Numbered from the stretch's first letter, positions 24,422-33,582 are shown. The stretch is DNA of 64,000 nucleotides from Cellulomonas sp. Leaf334 (GCF_001424195.1 NZ_LMOO01000007.1:60312-124311), one strand, 5' to 3'. Numbers and translations: made by a program. Notes: generated from the sequence alone by a model not told the origin.

Positions 24422-24531
24422 GATCGTGATGCTCCTCGAAGAGGTGTCGGATATGTCGCTTCCGACCCTGGCCGCGACCACCCGGGGATCGCATCAGGGG
24501 ACCCCCCTGGTGTGCTCCCTAGACTCGATCC

Positions 24532-27237
24532 GTGCTGGTCGGACGCGAGCGTGAACGGCAGGTCATCAGCAGGCTGGTGGCCTCCGCGCGCGTCGGCGAG
24601 AGCGGCACGCTCCTGCTGTCCGGCGAGGCAGGGATCGGCAAGAGCGCGCTCCTGGAGGACGCCGCGACCGCGGTGACCGACGCGGGGATGCGGGTGCTGC
24701 GCGCGGCCGGGGTCGACGCCGAGCGGGAGGTGCCGTTCGGCGGGCTGCTCCAGCTCCTGCGCCCCGTGCTGGACCAGCTCGACGCCATCCCCGCACCGCA
24801 GGCGGAGGCCCTGGGCTCGGCGCTCGCGCTGCTGCCCGGGTCCGGCGGCGAACGGTTCGCGGTCGGCGCCGCCGTCCTGAGCCTGCTCAGCCGCGTCGCC
24901 GAGGACCGACCGCTCGCCGTGGTCGTCGACGACGCCCACCTGCTCGACCCGCCGTCCGCGCAGGCGCTGTGCTTCGCGGCCCGACGCCTCACCGCCGACC
25001 CGGTCGTCGTCCTGCTCGCCGCCCGCGACGAACCGTCGGTGGTGCGCTCGGCCGGGCTCCCCGAGCTCGTGGTGGGCGGGCTGGAGGCTGCCGACGCCGC
25101 GTCGCTGGCGGCCGGGCTCGGTCACCGGCTCTCCAGCGAGGCGCGGTCCCGGCTGCTCGCGTCGGCCGGCGGCAACCCGCTCGCCCTGCTCGAGCTCACC
25201 GACGAAGGGTTCGACGCCCTGCCGCCCGGCGCACCGGTCCCGGTCCCGGCGTCGTTGGCCCGGACCTTCGCGCGTCGTGCCGACGCACTCCCGGCGGACA
25301 CCCGGACGGCGCTCCTCGTCGCGGCCGCGGGCGGTGGCGACCTCGCGACCGTCGCGAGCGCCTGCGCGCTGCTGGGGGTGACCGTCGGCGACCTCGACGA
25401 GGCAGCGCGCCGCGGGCTGCTCACCGTCGACGCCACCCGGATCGCGTTCCGCCACGACCTCGTCCGGTCCGGCATCTACGCCGAGGCACCTCCCACGGAC
25501 CGTCGTGCGGTGCACGCCGCCCTGGCCCAGGCGGTACCCGCCGCCGACGTCGACCGGCGCGCGTGGCATCTCGGCGAGGCGACGGCCGCCCCGGACGCGT
25601 CCGTCGCGCAGGTGCTCGACGACGCCGCCGGGCGAGCGCGAGCGCGCGGTGCGTGGGCCGTGGCCTCGGCAGGGTACGAACGCGCGGCGCGACTGACCCC
25701 CGACCCTGCCGACCGCGCGCAGCGACTCGTCTCGGCGGCCGAGAGCGCCTGGCGCGCAGGCCTCCCCGACGCCGCCCGCGACCTGCTCGACCGCGCGTCC
25801 GCCCTCCCCGAGCCGCCGGCGCTCCGCACGCGCGCCGCCGCCCTCGACGGCGCCGTCGCCGCGCGGACCGGGGCGGTCGAGAGGGCACGCGACATCTACC
25901 TCGCCGCGGGGACACGCGCCGCCGACGACGACCACGACACCGCCGTGATGCTGCTCGCCGAAGCCATCCTGGCCAGCCAGTTCGCCGGGGACGTCGGGAC
26001 GGCCGAGACCGCGGCGCGACTCATCAGCGGGCTCGACCCGCAGACCCCGTCGGCCCGGTGGGTCGGGGCGATGGCGATCTCCGTGGCGGACATCCTCGCC
26101 GGTGCGGGCGGGCCCGAGCTCCTCCGGTCGGCGTCGGCAGACGTCGACACGTTCCTCGACGACCCCCAGCTGGCCCCCTGGCTCGTCGTCGCGCCGCTGT
26201 ACCTGCGCGAGAGCGCGGTCGGCCGGGACAACATCCCGACGGTCGTCGCGCACTCGCGACGTCGGAGCGACATCGGCGGGCTCCCGATCCTGCTCTTCTA
26301 CGTCGCCCGCGACCAGGCGACCACCGACCGGTGGGACGACGCCGTCGCCGGGTACACCGAGGCGATCCAGCTCGCCCAGGAGGCCGGGCAGGCCACCGAC
26401 GTCACCGCGTGCCTCGCCGGGCTGTCCTGGTTGGAGGCCCGCCGCGGCGACGCCGACGAGTGCCGGTCCCACGCCGAGGAGGCCCTGGCGCTCGCCGTCG
26501 AGCACCACCTCGGGTTCTTCCGGACCTGGGCGATGACGGCCCTCGCCGAGCTCGAGCTCGGGCTCGGCCGCACCGAGGCCGCCCTCGGCCGGTACCGCGA
26601 GCTCGACGCCGTCCTGACCGACCTCGGCCTCGTCGACGTCGACCTGTCCCCCGCCGCGGAGATGGTCGAGGCCATGGTGCACCTCGGGATGGCCGACGAG
26701 GCGAGCGCCCTCGCGCGCACCCTCACCGAGCGCGCCGAGACCAAGGGCCAGCCCTGGTCGCTCGCCCGGGCCGCCCGAGCCGCGGGCCTGACCTGCCCCG
26801 ACGCCGACGTGGACGTGTGCTTCTCCGTCGCCCTCGCCTACCACCAGCACACGCCCGACGACTTCGAGGCAGCCCGCACCGAGCTGGCCTACGGCTCACG
26901 CCTTCGCCGCCTCAAGCGCCGCGTCGACTCCCGCCCGCACCTGCGCACCGCCCTCGCCGCGTTCGAGCGCCTCGGCGCCGTCCCGTGGGCCGACCAGGCC
27001 GCCACCGAGCTGCGCGCGACCGGAGAGACCGCCCAGCGCCGCAGCGCCACCGGGCTCGACCACCTGACGCCGCAGGAGCTGCAGGTCGCCCGGATGCTCG
27101 CGAGCGGGCGGACCACCCGGGAGACCGGCGCGGCCCTGTTCCTCAGCCCGAAGACGATCGAGTACCACCGGCGGAACGTGTACCTGAAGCTCGGGATCCG
27201 GTCGCGTGAGGAGCTGGCGGACGCGATCCCGGGGTGA
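24532..27237 (+). CDS. LAL-type LuxR-family regulator with AAA/NB-ARC-like ATPase
   Basis: The 901-residue regulator has an N-terminal ATPase with Walker A LLSGEAGIGKSALLEDA (near 25-41) and Walker B AVVVDDAHLLD (near 125). A long tetratricopeptide-like helical middle (about 370-820) follows, then a LuxR/GerE HTH (about 835-898; LTPQELQVARMLASGRTTRE, FLSPKTIEYHRRNVYLKL). LAL regulators commonly activate adjacent secondary-metabolism or sugar genes. It diverges from the methyltransferase/glycosyltransferase operon with 110 bases between starts. The start is GTG. Confidence 0.92.
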   Translation: MLVGRERERQVISRLVASARVGESGTLLLSGEAGIGKSALLEDAATAVTDAGMRVLRAAGVDAEREVPFGGLLQLLRPVLDQLDAIPAPQAEALGSALALLPGSGGERFAVGAAVLSLLSRVAEDRPLAVVVDDAHLLDPPSAQALCFAARRLTADPVVVLLAARDEPSVVRSAGLPELVVGGLEAADAASLAAGLGHRLSSEARSRLLASAGGNPLALLELTDEGFDALPPGAPVPVPASLARTFARRADALPADTRTALLVAAAGGGDLATVASACALLGVTVGDLDEAARRGLLTVDATRIAFRHDLVRSGIYAEAPPTDRRAVHAALAQAVPAADVDRRAWHLGEATAAPDASVAQVLDDAAGRARARGAWAVASAGYERAARLTPDPADRAQRLVSAAESAWRAGLPDAARDLLDRASALPEPPALRTRAAALDGAVAARTGAVERARDIYLAAGTRAADDDHDTAVMLLAEAILASQFAGDVGTAETAARLISGLDPQTPSARWVGAMAISVADILAGAGGPELLRSASADVDTFLDDPQLAPWLVVAPLYLRESAVGRDNIPTVVAHSRRRSDIGGLPILLFYVARDQATTDRWDDAVAGYTEAIQLAQEAGQATDVTACLAGLSWLEARRGDADECRSHAEEALALAVEHHLGFFRTWAMTALAELELGLGRTEAALGRYRELDAVLTDLGLVDVDLSPAAEMVEAMVHLGMADEASALARTLTERAETKGQPWSLARAARAAGLTCPDADVDVCFSVALAYHQHTPDDFEAARTELAYGSRLRRLKRRVDSRPHLRTALAAFERLGAVPWADQAATELRATGETAQRRSATGLDHLTPQELQVARMLASGRTTRETGAALFLSPKTIEYHRRNVYLKLGIRSREELADAIPG

Positions 27238-27301
27238 CGCGCGTGCGGGCTGTGGGCGGCTCGGTGAGGTACCTGTGGATATGTTTGCGCAGGTCAGAGC
27301 C

Positions 27302-27330
27302 TTGATCTGATCTGCGTCAGCACCTAGACT
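27302..27330 (+). promoter_or_regulatory. Candidate sigma-70-type promoter of the HNH/DUF222 gene
   Basis: TTGATC (27302-27307) and TAGACT (27325-27330) are separated by exactly 17 bases. Transcription would begin about seven bases later, essentially at the ATG (27338), so the mRNA is probably leaderless, as is common in actinobacteria. Confidence 0.5.
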
Positions 27331-27337
27331 CGTACAC

Positions 27338-28912
27338 ATGTTCGATACGGAGGTCGGTGCGCGAGACGCGGTGTCGTCCGTGTGTGCGGGTGCCGCCGAG
27401 CATGCTGTGGTCGGGGCCGCCGACGTGGCGGTGCGGGTGCGAGATGCTGCTGCTCTTCTCGCTGTGGCCGCTCGGGGCAGCGGTTCGTGGGCCGCTGGTG
27501 AGCGAGCCTCGGCGCTGGTCGCGGTGCGCATCAGCGAGGCTGCGTTGGCTGAGGCGCGGGCGCACCTACTGGTCGCGGACCGGGCCGCTGGGGACACCCA
27601 GCGCCCCGGGGACCGGTCGTTCGAGGCGGCGCAGGCCCGGGTGTCGCGCTCGGGGTGGGGTGAGGCGGCCCGGGTGGTGCGGCAGGCCGACGCGCTGGTC
27701 TCCATGGGGACCGTGGCCGCGGGGGTGCGCGACGGGTCGGTGCCGCTGGGGCACCTGGATGCGTTGGCGCGGGTGGCGGCGACGTCGACGCCGGAGGTGG
27801 CGGCGGTGCTGCGGACCCCGGACGTGCAGGCCACGGTGGTGGCGATGGCGCGGTCGCAGTCGGCGCCGGACTTCGCGCGGTCGTTGGCGCGGTTCGTGGC
27901 GGCCAAGGATCCGGCCGGGTTGCAGAGCGCGCACGACGAGCAGCACCGGGAGCGGTTCTTCTCGATGTCGACCCAGCCGCACGGGGTGTTCCTCCAGGGT
28001 CGCCTGGACCGGGTCGCCGGTGAGAGCCTACGGATCGCGTTGGATGCGATGGGGCAGATCCCCGACGAGACACGCTCCCCAGGGCAGGCGTCCGCCGACG
28101 CGTTGACCATGCTGGCGGAAAAGGCCTGCACGGGCAGCCCTGCCCACCGTTCCTCCAGCACGACTCCCGACGACTCGCCCGCGATCGCGGGCGCGGGTAC
28201 GGGGGCTGCGGCGACGGGGGCGGGCAGTCGGCCGCACCTGTCGTTGCTCGTGCCGGCCGAGACCGTGGCCGAGCTGATCGCCCACCAACGCGCCCTGGAC
28301 AGTGCGGATACGGCCGCGGATCAGGATCTGCTGGTTGACGGGCTCGAGCAGGGCGGCCAGGTGACACCCGGCGATCCGGCGCGTCGGGTGTGTGCGCCGA
28401 TCGAGCTGCCCTGGGCGCCCGTGGTCCCGGCGACGTTGGAGGACGGGACACCGGTGGCGATGTCGGAGCTTGCCCGGGCGCTGTGCGAGGCGGAGATCAC
28501 CCGGATCGTCATGACCGCCGAAGGGCTACCCCTGGACGTCGGACGCACCAGACGCCTGTTCACCGCGGCGCAACGCCGCGCGGTGGTCGCCCGCGACGGG
28601 CAGTGCGTGTGGAACGGGTGCGAGCAGCACGCCTCACGCTGCGAGGTCCACCACGTGCGCTGGTGGGACCGCGACACCGGCCCCACCTCCGTCCCGAACG
28701 CCGCCCTGCTGTGCCGCTACCACCACACCCAGACCCACCGCCTCGACCTGCACATCCACCGCCTCGAGAAACCACCCGGCTGGACCCGACGGCGAGACGC
28801 CGCCGGAGGCTCGGTCGCTCCCGCCACCAGTCGCCGACCCATGCGCTACGTCGTCCGCGGCCGACGTGGTGATGTGGTCAACGCGCCCGAGAGTGACGAC
28901 GACGAGCCATAG
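27338..28912 (+). CDS. DUF222/13E12-type HNH endonuclease-signature protein
   Basis: The 524-residue protein has an Ala/Arg-rich DUF222 region (about 30-300) and a C-terminal HNH motif (about 415-475; RDGQCVWNGCEQHASRCEVH, then HVRWWDRD and LLCRYHHTQTH), with zinc-type Cys and His residues. This family is present in many copies in actinobacterial genomes (the mycobacterial 13E12 repeat family); nuclease activity is inferred. No transposase or repeat flanks it here. A -35/-10 pair lies just upstream. Confidence 0.88.
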   Translation: MFDTEVGARDAVSSVCAGAAEHAVVGAADVAVRVRDAAALLAVAARGSGSWAAGERASALVAVRISEAALAEARAHLLVADRAAGDTQRPGDRSFEAAQARVSRSGWGEAARVVRQADALVSMGTVAAGVRDGSVPLGHLDALARVAATSTPEVAAVLRTPDVQATVVAMARSQSAPDFARSLARFVAAKDPAGLQSAHDEQHRERFFSMSTQPHGVFLQGRLDRVAGESLRIALDAMGQIPDETRSPGQASADALTMLAEKACTGSPAHRSSSTTPDDSPAIAGAGTGAAATGAGSRPHLSLLVPAETVAELIAHQRALDSADTAADQDLLVDGLEQGGQVTPGDPARRVCAPIELPWAPVVPATLEDGTPVAMSELARALCEAEITRIVMTAEGLPLDVGRTRRLFTAAQRRAVVARDGQCVWNGCEQHASRCEVHHVRWWDRDTGPTSVPNAALLCRYHHTQTHRLDLHIHRLEKPPGWTRRRDAAGGSVAPATSRRPMRYVVRGRRGDVVNAPESDDDEP

Positions 28913-28961
28913 CGCTCAGCTCAGACCCGGCCGCGTCGGGGTAGGCACGGGCGGACGGGCC

Positions 28962-29366
28962 TCACCCTCCGGGTGGTGCGCGGTAGAAGAGCTCCGGGTC
29001 GCCCTCGTCGAGTCCGTAGACGATTCCCGACGACTCCCAGCCGAGCTGCCGCAGGACCTCCTGCATGGGCGCGTTGGACAGGTTGGTGGACGTGAACACC
29101 TTCTCGGTGGCGCGGTCGTCGTCGATGGCCTGCAGGAGCGCGCGCGCTGCACCTCGGCGGCGGGCGTCGTCGGCGACGCGTACGAGCACCACGAACTCGT
29201 GCCCGAAGAACGTGGGCTCGACGACGGCGAACCCGACGACCCGGCCGTCCAGCTCGGCGACCCGGAGCGCCCCGGCGTCGAGCCACCCGGGGACCTCCTC
29301 GGAGGGGCCGCCCAAGGCGATGACGGTGGAGAGGTCGTCGGCGCGGCCACGGCGGACGTCAGGCAT
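28962..29366 (-). CDS. GNAT-family N-acetyltransferase
   Basis: The 134-residue protein has the GNAT core: beta-strand VVGFAVVEPTFFGHEFVVLV, the acetyl-CoA loop VADDARRRGAARALL (R/Q-x-x-G-x-G/A) and a C-terminal LRQLGWESSGIVYGL. Substrate unknown. The ATG at 29366 is preferred; a GTG nine bases upstream is possible. It is transcribed opposite to the HNH gene and appears monocistronic. Confidence 0.82.
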   Translation of the reverse strand: MPDVRRGRADDLSTVIALGGPSEEVPGWLDAGALRVAELDGRVVGFAVVEPTFFGHEFVVLVRVADDARRRGAARALLQAIDDDRATEKVFTSTNLSNAPMQEVLRQLGWESSGIVYGLDEGDPELFYRAPPGG

Positions 29367-29501
29367 GCGCGGCACGCTATCGGCCGACGCGCGGACCCGA
29401 CATCGGAGGACCTGCGCAAACGCAGACGCGGGCCTGACGACTGCCGCTGGTCGGGCCGCCAGGACCGACCCGAGTCGACGTGCCGGCCGCCACCGATCGG
29501 G

Positions 29502-30353
29502 TCAGGACCCGACGACGACCTTGATCTCGTTGTTCCACGGGTCCTCGAACGTCAGCACGCGCCCGTCGTCACGGACAGCGACCCCGCGGCTTGCGAGCCG
29601 GGCGCCGAGGGCCCCGCGCTCGTCGTCGGTGGGCAGCTCGATGGTGACCTCGCCGAGGCCGAGCGCGGGCCACCGGCCCTGCGCTCCGCGGCTCTGCCAG
29701 GTGTTCATCGCGAGGTGGTGGTGGTAGCCGCCGGCGGAGACGAACAGCGCCTGCGTGCCGTACTCGGCGGTGATCTCGAACCCGACGATGTCGACGTAGA
29801 ACTGGTGGGCGGTGGCGATGTCGCCGACCTTGAGGTGGACGTGGCCGACGGCGGCCGCCCCGGAGAGGGCGTCGGGGTCGACGAGGTTCTCCCGCAGGAA
29901 GCCGTTCGGGTCGAGGTACTCGGTGGCCATCGCGACGCGACCGTTCTCCCACCCCCACTGCTCGCGCGGCCGGTCCCAGTAGAGCTCGACGCCGTTGCCC
30001 TCGGGGTCGTCGAAGTACAGCGCCTTCGACACGAGGTGGTCGGAGCTGCCGGTGAACGACGACGGGAAGTGCCGGGCGACGGAGAAGACGGACGACGCGA
30101 GGTCGCTCTGCTCCCCGAACAGGATCGCGGTGTGGAAGAGCCCGGCCGCCGACGACGGCGCGTGCTTGAGCAGGGGCGTGTGCTCGAGCACGACGGACGG
30201 GACGCCCTGCCGGCCGAGGGTGACGCGGTCGCCCTCCTGGCCGAGGACGCTCAGGCCTATGCCGCGCGCGTAGTAGTCGGTAATCGCGTCGAGGTCACCG
30301 ACCTTGAGGGTGACGGCGCCGACGTCGGTGCGGGCGTCGAGGATCTCGGTCAT
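29502..30353 (-). CDS. VOC-family ring-cleavage dioxygenase-like protein (CatE-type)
   Basis: The 283-residue protein has two glyoxalase/VOC modules (about 10-125 and 155-275). Metal-ligand residues in the second half are in VGHVHLKVGDI (His), YHHHLAMNTWQSRGA (His) and TIELPTD (Glu), and DPEGNGVELYWDRP is in the first. This resembles extradiol catechol-2,3-dioxygenase CatE of Bacillus, regulated with thiol/quinone stress by MarR-type repressors. Its start overlaps the upstream reductase gene (ATGA), and a MarR gene is divergent, which fits quinone or phenol detoxification. Confidence 0.85.
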   Translation of the reverse strand: MTEILDARTDVGAVTLKVGDLDAITDYYARGIGLSVLGQEGDRVTLGRQGVPSVVLEHTPLLKHAPSSAAGLFHTAILFGEQSDLASSVFSVARHFPSSFTGSSDHLVSKALYFDDPEGNGVELYWDRPREQWGWENGRVAMATEYLDPNGFLRENLVDPDALSGAAAVGHVHLKVGDIATAHQFYVDIVGFEITAEYGTQALFVSAGGYHHHLAMNTWQSRGAQGRWPALGLGEVTIELPTDDERGALGARLASRGVAVRDDGRVLTFEDPWNNEIKVVVGS

Positions 30354-30961
30354 GCCGTCAGTCCGAACCCGCCGGTCCACGACGTCTGCTCGGCGGCGGC
30401 GAGCGTGAGCTGCAGGAACCCGAACGACTCGAGCTCGTGCGCACGCTTGAGCGATCCGGCGTCGACGGCGCGCAACCCGCCGGCGCTGATCACGGCGGCC
30501 AGCTCAGCCTTCGCGTCGGCGTCGTCGCCCGCGATGAGGACGGTGGTCCGCTCGTTGCCGACCTCGCCGCTGGTGAGCGTCGCGGCGAACGTGGTGTTGA
30601 AGGCCTTGAGGACCGTGGCTCCGGGCACGGCCTCCGCGATGACCGCGGCGGCGGAGCTGCCCGTCGGGACGACGAGGGAGTCGAACGTCGCGAAGTCGAC
30701 CGGGTTCGTGATGTCCACGACGACCTTGCCGTCGAGCTGACCCTCGTACTGGGCGAGCACCTCGGCGACGGCGCCGTACGGGAGCGCGAGGACGACGATG
30801 TCCCCCGTGATCGGGTCCCCCACCGTGCCGTGCTTCGCACCGGGGATGGCGACCTTCAGCGGCGTACGGGTCAGCACCTGCGCGTCGTTCCCGCCCGCGA
30901 TCACCCGCCACGCGATGGCCGCACCCATGTTGCCTGCTCCGACGACCGTCACCGTGCTCAT
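30350..30961 (-). CDS. NADPH-dependent F420 reductase-like Rossmann protein
   Basis: The 203-residue protein has the dinucleotide motif VTVVGAGNMGAAIA at the N-terminus, IVVLALPYGAVAEVL and VVDITNPVDFATF, then LKAFNTTFAATL, typical of the Fno/NADP-oxidoreductase F420-dependent family. Cofactor use cannot be settled from sequence. AGGAGG precedes the ATG. It forms a two-gene operon with the dioxygenase-like gene and is divergent from a MarR regulator. Confidence 0.85.
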   Translation of the reverse strand: MSTVTVVGAGNMGAAIAWRVIAGGNDAQVLTRTPLKVAIPGAKHGTVGDPITGDIVVLALPYGAVAEVLAQYEGQLDGKVVVDITNPVDFATFDSLVVPTGSSAAAVIAEAVPGATVLKAFNTTFAATLTSGEVGNERTTVLIAGDDADAKAELAAVISAGGLRAVDAGSLKRAHELESFGFLQLTLAAAEQTSWTGGFGLTA

Positions 30962-30998
30962 AGCGTCCTCCTCGATTGGTTGTTGCTACAAGTACTGT

Positions 30999-31018
30999 AC
31001 GCCTTATAGTTGTGGCGT
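30999..31018. promoter_or_regulatory. Inverted repeat in the divergent reductase/marR promoter
   Basis: ACGCC (30999-31003) and GGCGT (31014-31018) flank a ten-base A/T-rich centre. In addition CAAGTA occurs twice, near 30989 and 31019. The 81-base gap separates a MarR gene from the operon it probably represses, so this is a likely operator region. Confidence 0.45.
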
Positions 31019-31042
31019 CAAGTATTTGGTACGGTCGATGTC

Positions 31043-31534
31043 GTGACGGACACGAGATGGCTGAGCGCTGAGCAGCTGAGCGCCTGGAAGAAGCTCATCG
31101 CGGTCGTCGAGCTGCTCCCCGGCACCCTCGAGACCCAGCTCCAGCGCGACTCCGGCCTGAGCCACTTCGAGTACTTCACGCTCGCGATGCTCTCCGAGGC
31201 GCCGGACCGGACCCTGCGGATGACCGCTCTCGCGGCACACACCAACGCCACCCTCGCACGCCTCTCCCACGTCGTCTCCCGGTTGGAGAAGCGTGGGCTG
31301 GTGCGCCGGGAGGCGTGCGCGGAGGACCGCCGGGCGACCAACGCCGTCCTCACCGACGCCGGCTGGACGACCGTGGTCGCCGCGGCGCCCGGGCACGTGG
31401 GCATCGTCCGGGAGACCGTCATCGACCCCCTGACCGCGGCGGACGTCGCCGCCCTCGATCGCATCATGGGGCGCATCCTCGAGGTTCTCGACCCGGCGCA
31501 CGTCATGGTCGGGGCGCCGACGACCGATGACTGA
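31043..31534 (+). CDS. MarR-family transcriptional regulator
   Basis: The 163-residue protein has the MarR layout: LSHFEYFTLAMLSEAPDRTL, the recognition stretch HTNATLARLSHVVSRLEKRGL and wing CAEDRRATNAVLTDAG. It lacks an obvious N-terminal Cys, unlike thiol-sensing OhrR types, but has a Cys at the wing (REACAEDR). The GTG at 31043 is taken as start; a GTG 33 bases upstream is in frame. It probably controls the divergent reductase/dioxygenase operon. Confidence 0.88.
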   Translation: MTDTRWLSAEQLSAWKKLIAVVELLPGTLETQLQRDSGLSHFEYFTLAMLSEAPDRTLRMTALAAHTNATLARLSHVVSRLEKRGLVRREACAEDRRATNAVLTDAGWTTVVAAAPGHVGIVRETVIDPLTAADVAALDRIMGRILEVLDPAHVMVGAPTTDD

Positions 31535-31537
31535 GGT

Positions 31538-32203
31538 GTGCTCCTCGCCCTCGGCCTGATCGGGTCCCTCGCGCTCACGGGCGTTCTCGTCGTGCGATGG
31601 ATGGGCCGGCGCGTCGACTGGATGGGCCGCATCAGCCCGTTCCCCAAGATCAGCGTCGGCCTCTCGCTCGGGCTGGCACTGTGCTTCGCGATCCCGCTGG
31701 CGGTCGAGGCGTGGGTCGAGCACCAGCTCGAGGGCGCGGCGAGCGAGATCGCGGGCGGCCCGGTGCAGGTGAACTGCCAGAGCCTCGGGCAGGCGTTCGT
31801 CGACCTCGGTCCCGAGCTCGGCTTCGTCGCGTGGGGGGCCGACGGCATCCCGGAGCGCGCGACCCTGATCAAGTTCGGGACCTGCGCGAACCTGCGCGCC
31901 TGGCTGGGGTCGAGCAAGGCGGACCCGAGCCTGGACCAGGTCATCGCCGTGCACGTGGTCACCCACGAGACGATGCACATGGTCGGCATCATGAACGAGG
32001 CGCACGCCGAGTGCGCCGCCGTCCAGCGAGACGTGGCGATGGCCGAGGCCCTGGGTGCCTCCCCCGCGGAGGCCCGCGCCCTGGCACTGCGGTACTGGAC
32101 CGAGGTCTACCCGCGGATGCGGGAGGGCTACGTGGGCGGCTGCGGCCCGGGCGGCGAGTACGACGAGCGCACTCCCGACGCGCCGTGGCTTGCCATCCCG
32201 TGA
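31538..32203 (+). CDS. Membrane protein with HExxH motif (putative zinc metallopeptidase-like)
   Basis: The 221-residue protein has two N-terminal membrane helices (about 1-20 and 37-58) and a soluble part with VVTHETMHMVGIMNEAHAEC near 148-167. This contains HETMH (HExxH) followed by a second His/Glu pair, plus conserved-looking Cys residues (NCQSL, GTCANL, EAHAEC, GGCGPG). No known peptidase family was recognised. The GTG at 31538 lies three bases after the MarR stop, so it is probably translated by coupling. Confidence 0.65.
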   Translation: MLLALGLIGSLALTGVLVVRWMGRRVDWMGRISPFPKISVGLSLGLALCFAIPLAVEAWVEHQLEGAASEIAGGPVQVNCQSLGQAFVDLGPELGFVAWGADGIPERATLIKFGTCANLRAWLGSSKADPSLDQVIAVHVVTHETMHMVGIMNEAHAECAAVQRDVAMAEALGASPAEARALALRYWTEVYPRMREGYVGGCGPGGEYDERTPDAPWLAIP

Positions 32204-32286
32204 CGCGCGCGAGACGGTGACCAGGTCGCGCCGCTGCGAGCCACGGGAAACCCCGACGCCGCGGCGGCCGGGCGAGGGAGGCCGTC

Positions 32287-33123
32287 GTGTGTCGTTGGCT
32301 CGCGTACACCGGATCGCCCGTCCTCATCGACGACCTGCTCTACAAGCCGACGAACTCGCTCGTCGTGCAGAGCCTGCACAGCCGGCTCGGGGCGGAGGCC
32401 ACCAACGGCGACGGCGTCGGCGTCGGCTGGTACACCGAGGCCTCCCCGACGCCCGGTGTGTTCCGCAGCATCGAGCCGGCCTGGAGCGACCGGAACCTGC
32501 GCGAGCTGGCTGGGCACGTCCGGTCCGGCATGGTCCTCGCGCACATCCGCGCGACGTCCGGCTCCGCCGTGCAGCAGACGAACTGCCACCCCTTCCGGCA
32601 CGGCCGCTGGCTCTGGATGCACAACGGGCTGCTCGCCGGGTTCACCTCGATGAAGCGGGACCTGGTGCTCGCCGTCGACCCCGACCTGTTCCCGTTCATC
32701 GAGGGGTCGACCGACTCGGAGGTGCTGTTCTACCTCGCCCTGACGTTCGGCCTCCAGGACGACCCGCCCGCCGCCGTGGCCCGCGCGGTCGGTCTGGTCG
32801 AGGAGGTCGGCCGCGCCCACGGGATCGCGTTCCCCGTGCAGATGACCGTGTGCACCACCGACGGGCAGCGGGTGTGGGCGTTCCGGTACTCCACCGAGGG
32901 GCAGAGCCGGTCCCTGTTCCACAACGCGGACGTCGCGGTGCTCAAGCAGCAGTACCCGGAGAACCCGGTGCTGCACGACCTCGCCGACTCGACGCGGATC
33001 GTCGTCTCGGAGCCCCTCGGCGACCTCAAGGGCGCCTGGCACGAGGTGCCCGAGAGCACCTGCCTGATGATCGACGCCGGGCACGAGGAGCTCGTCGGGT
33101 TCGAGCCCGTCTCACCTCACTGA
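32287..33123 (+). CDS. Class II glutamine amidotransferase (EgtC/GAT-II-like)
   Basis: The 278-residue protein begins MCRWLAYTG; Cys2 becomes the N-terminal nucleophile after Met removal. It carries ATNGDGVGVGWY, AHIRATSGSAVQQTNCHPF and MHNGLLAGF, the signatures of stand-alone GAT-II proteins such as EgtC and YafJ. No ergothioneine genes are nearby, so the acceptor is unknown. The start is the GTG at 32287 with GGGAGG five bases before. The end overlaps the convergent VOC gene by seven bases. Confidence 0.88.
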   Translation: MCRWLAYTGSPVLIDDLLYKPTNSLVVQSLHSRLGAEATNGDGVGVGWYTEASPTPGVFRSIEPAWSDRNLRELAGHVRSGMVLAHIRATSGSAVQQTNCHPFRHGRWLWMHNGLLAGFTSMKRDLVLAVDPDLFPFIEGSTDSEVLFYLALTFGLQDDPPAAVARAVGLVEEVGRAHGIAFPVQMTVCTTDGQRVWAFRYSTEGQSRSLFHNADVAVLKQQYPENPVLHDLADSTRIVVSEPLGDLKGAWHEVPESTCLMIDAGHEELVGFEPVSPH

Positions 33124-33512
33124 CCGGCCAGGCACAGGCAGAACGGGTGTCCCGACGGGTCCGCGTAGACCCGGAACGGGTCGTCGGCGTGCCCCTCCTC
33201 CTCGGGCGTCCCCGTGAGCGGTCGCGCGCCGAGCCGGACAGCGTCCTCGTGCCCGACGTCGAGGTCGTCGACGTCGAGGTCCAGGTGCACCCGGGCACCC
33301 ACGCGCCAGGGCGCGACCGTCGCGTCCGAGCGCTGGAACGCGAGCCGCACAGGACGGTCCGGGTCGACCAGGAGGAGGAAGTCGTCGCCTGCGGGGTCGG
33401 TCTCCTCGTGACCGTCCGCGTAGACCCAGCCGAGCAGCTGCCGGTAGAACTCGGCGAGCTCGCGCGGCTCGGCGCAGTCGAGGGTCGGTTGGCGCAGGTG
33501 CCGGGTCGTCAT
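33117..33512 (-). CDS. VOC/glyoxalase-like protein
   Basis: The 131-residue single-repeat VOC protein shows TLDCAEPRELAEFYRQLLGW, then RVGARVHLDLDVDDLD and a C-terminal YADPSGHPFCLCLA. These are the typical cofactor-less or resistance-like VOC features in actinobacteria. Function is unknown; it appears to be a single gene. Confidence 0.85.
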   Translation of the reverse strand: MTTRHLRQPTLDCAEPRELAEFYRQLLGWVYADGHEETDPAGDDFLLLVDPDRPVRLAFQRSDATVAPWRVGARVHLDLDVDDLDVGHEDAVRLGARPLTGTPEEEGHADDPFRVYADPSGHPFCLCLAGQ

Positions 33513-33582
33513 GGTCCGACGCTAGGACGATCGGCCCGTCGTCACACGCCGGACACGTGGGTACGGTTCACTCGGGCAGACC

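Noticed and set aside
27338..28912. HNH/DUF222 gene as a homing endonuclease or mobile element
   Set aside because: No intron, intein, inverted repeats, direct repeats or transposase flank it; the family is a normal multi-copy actinobacterial gene.
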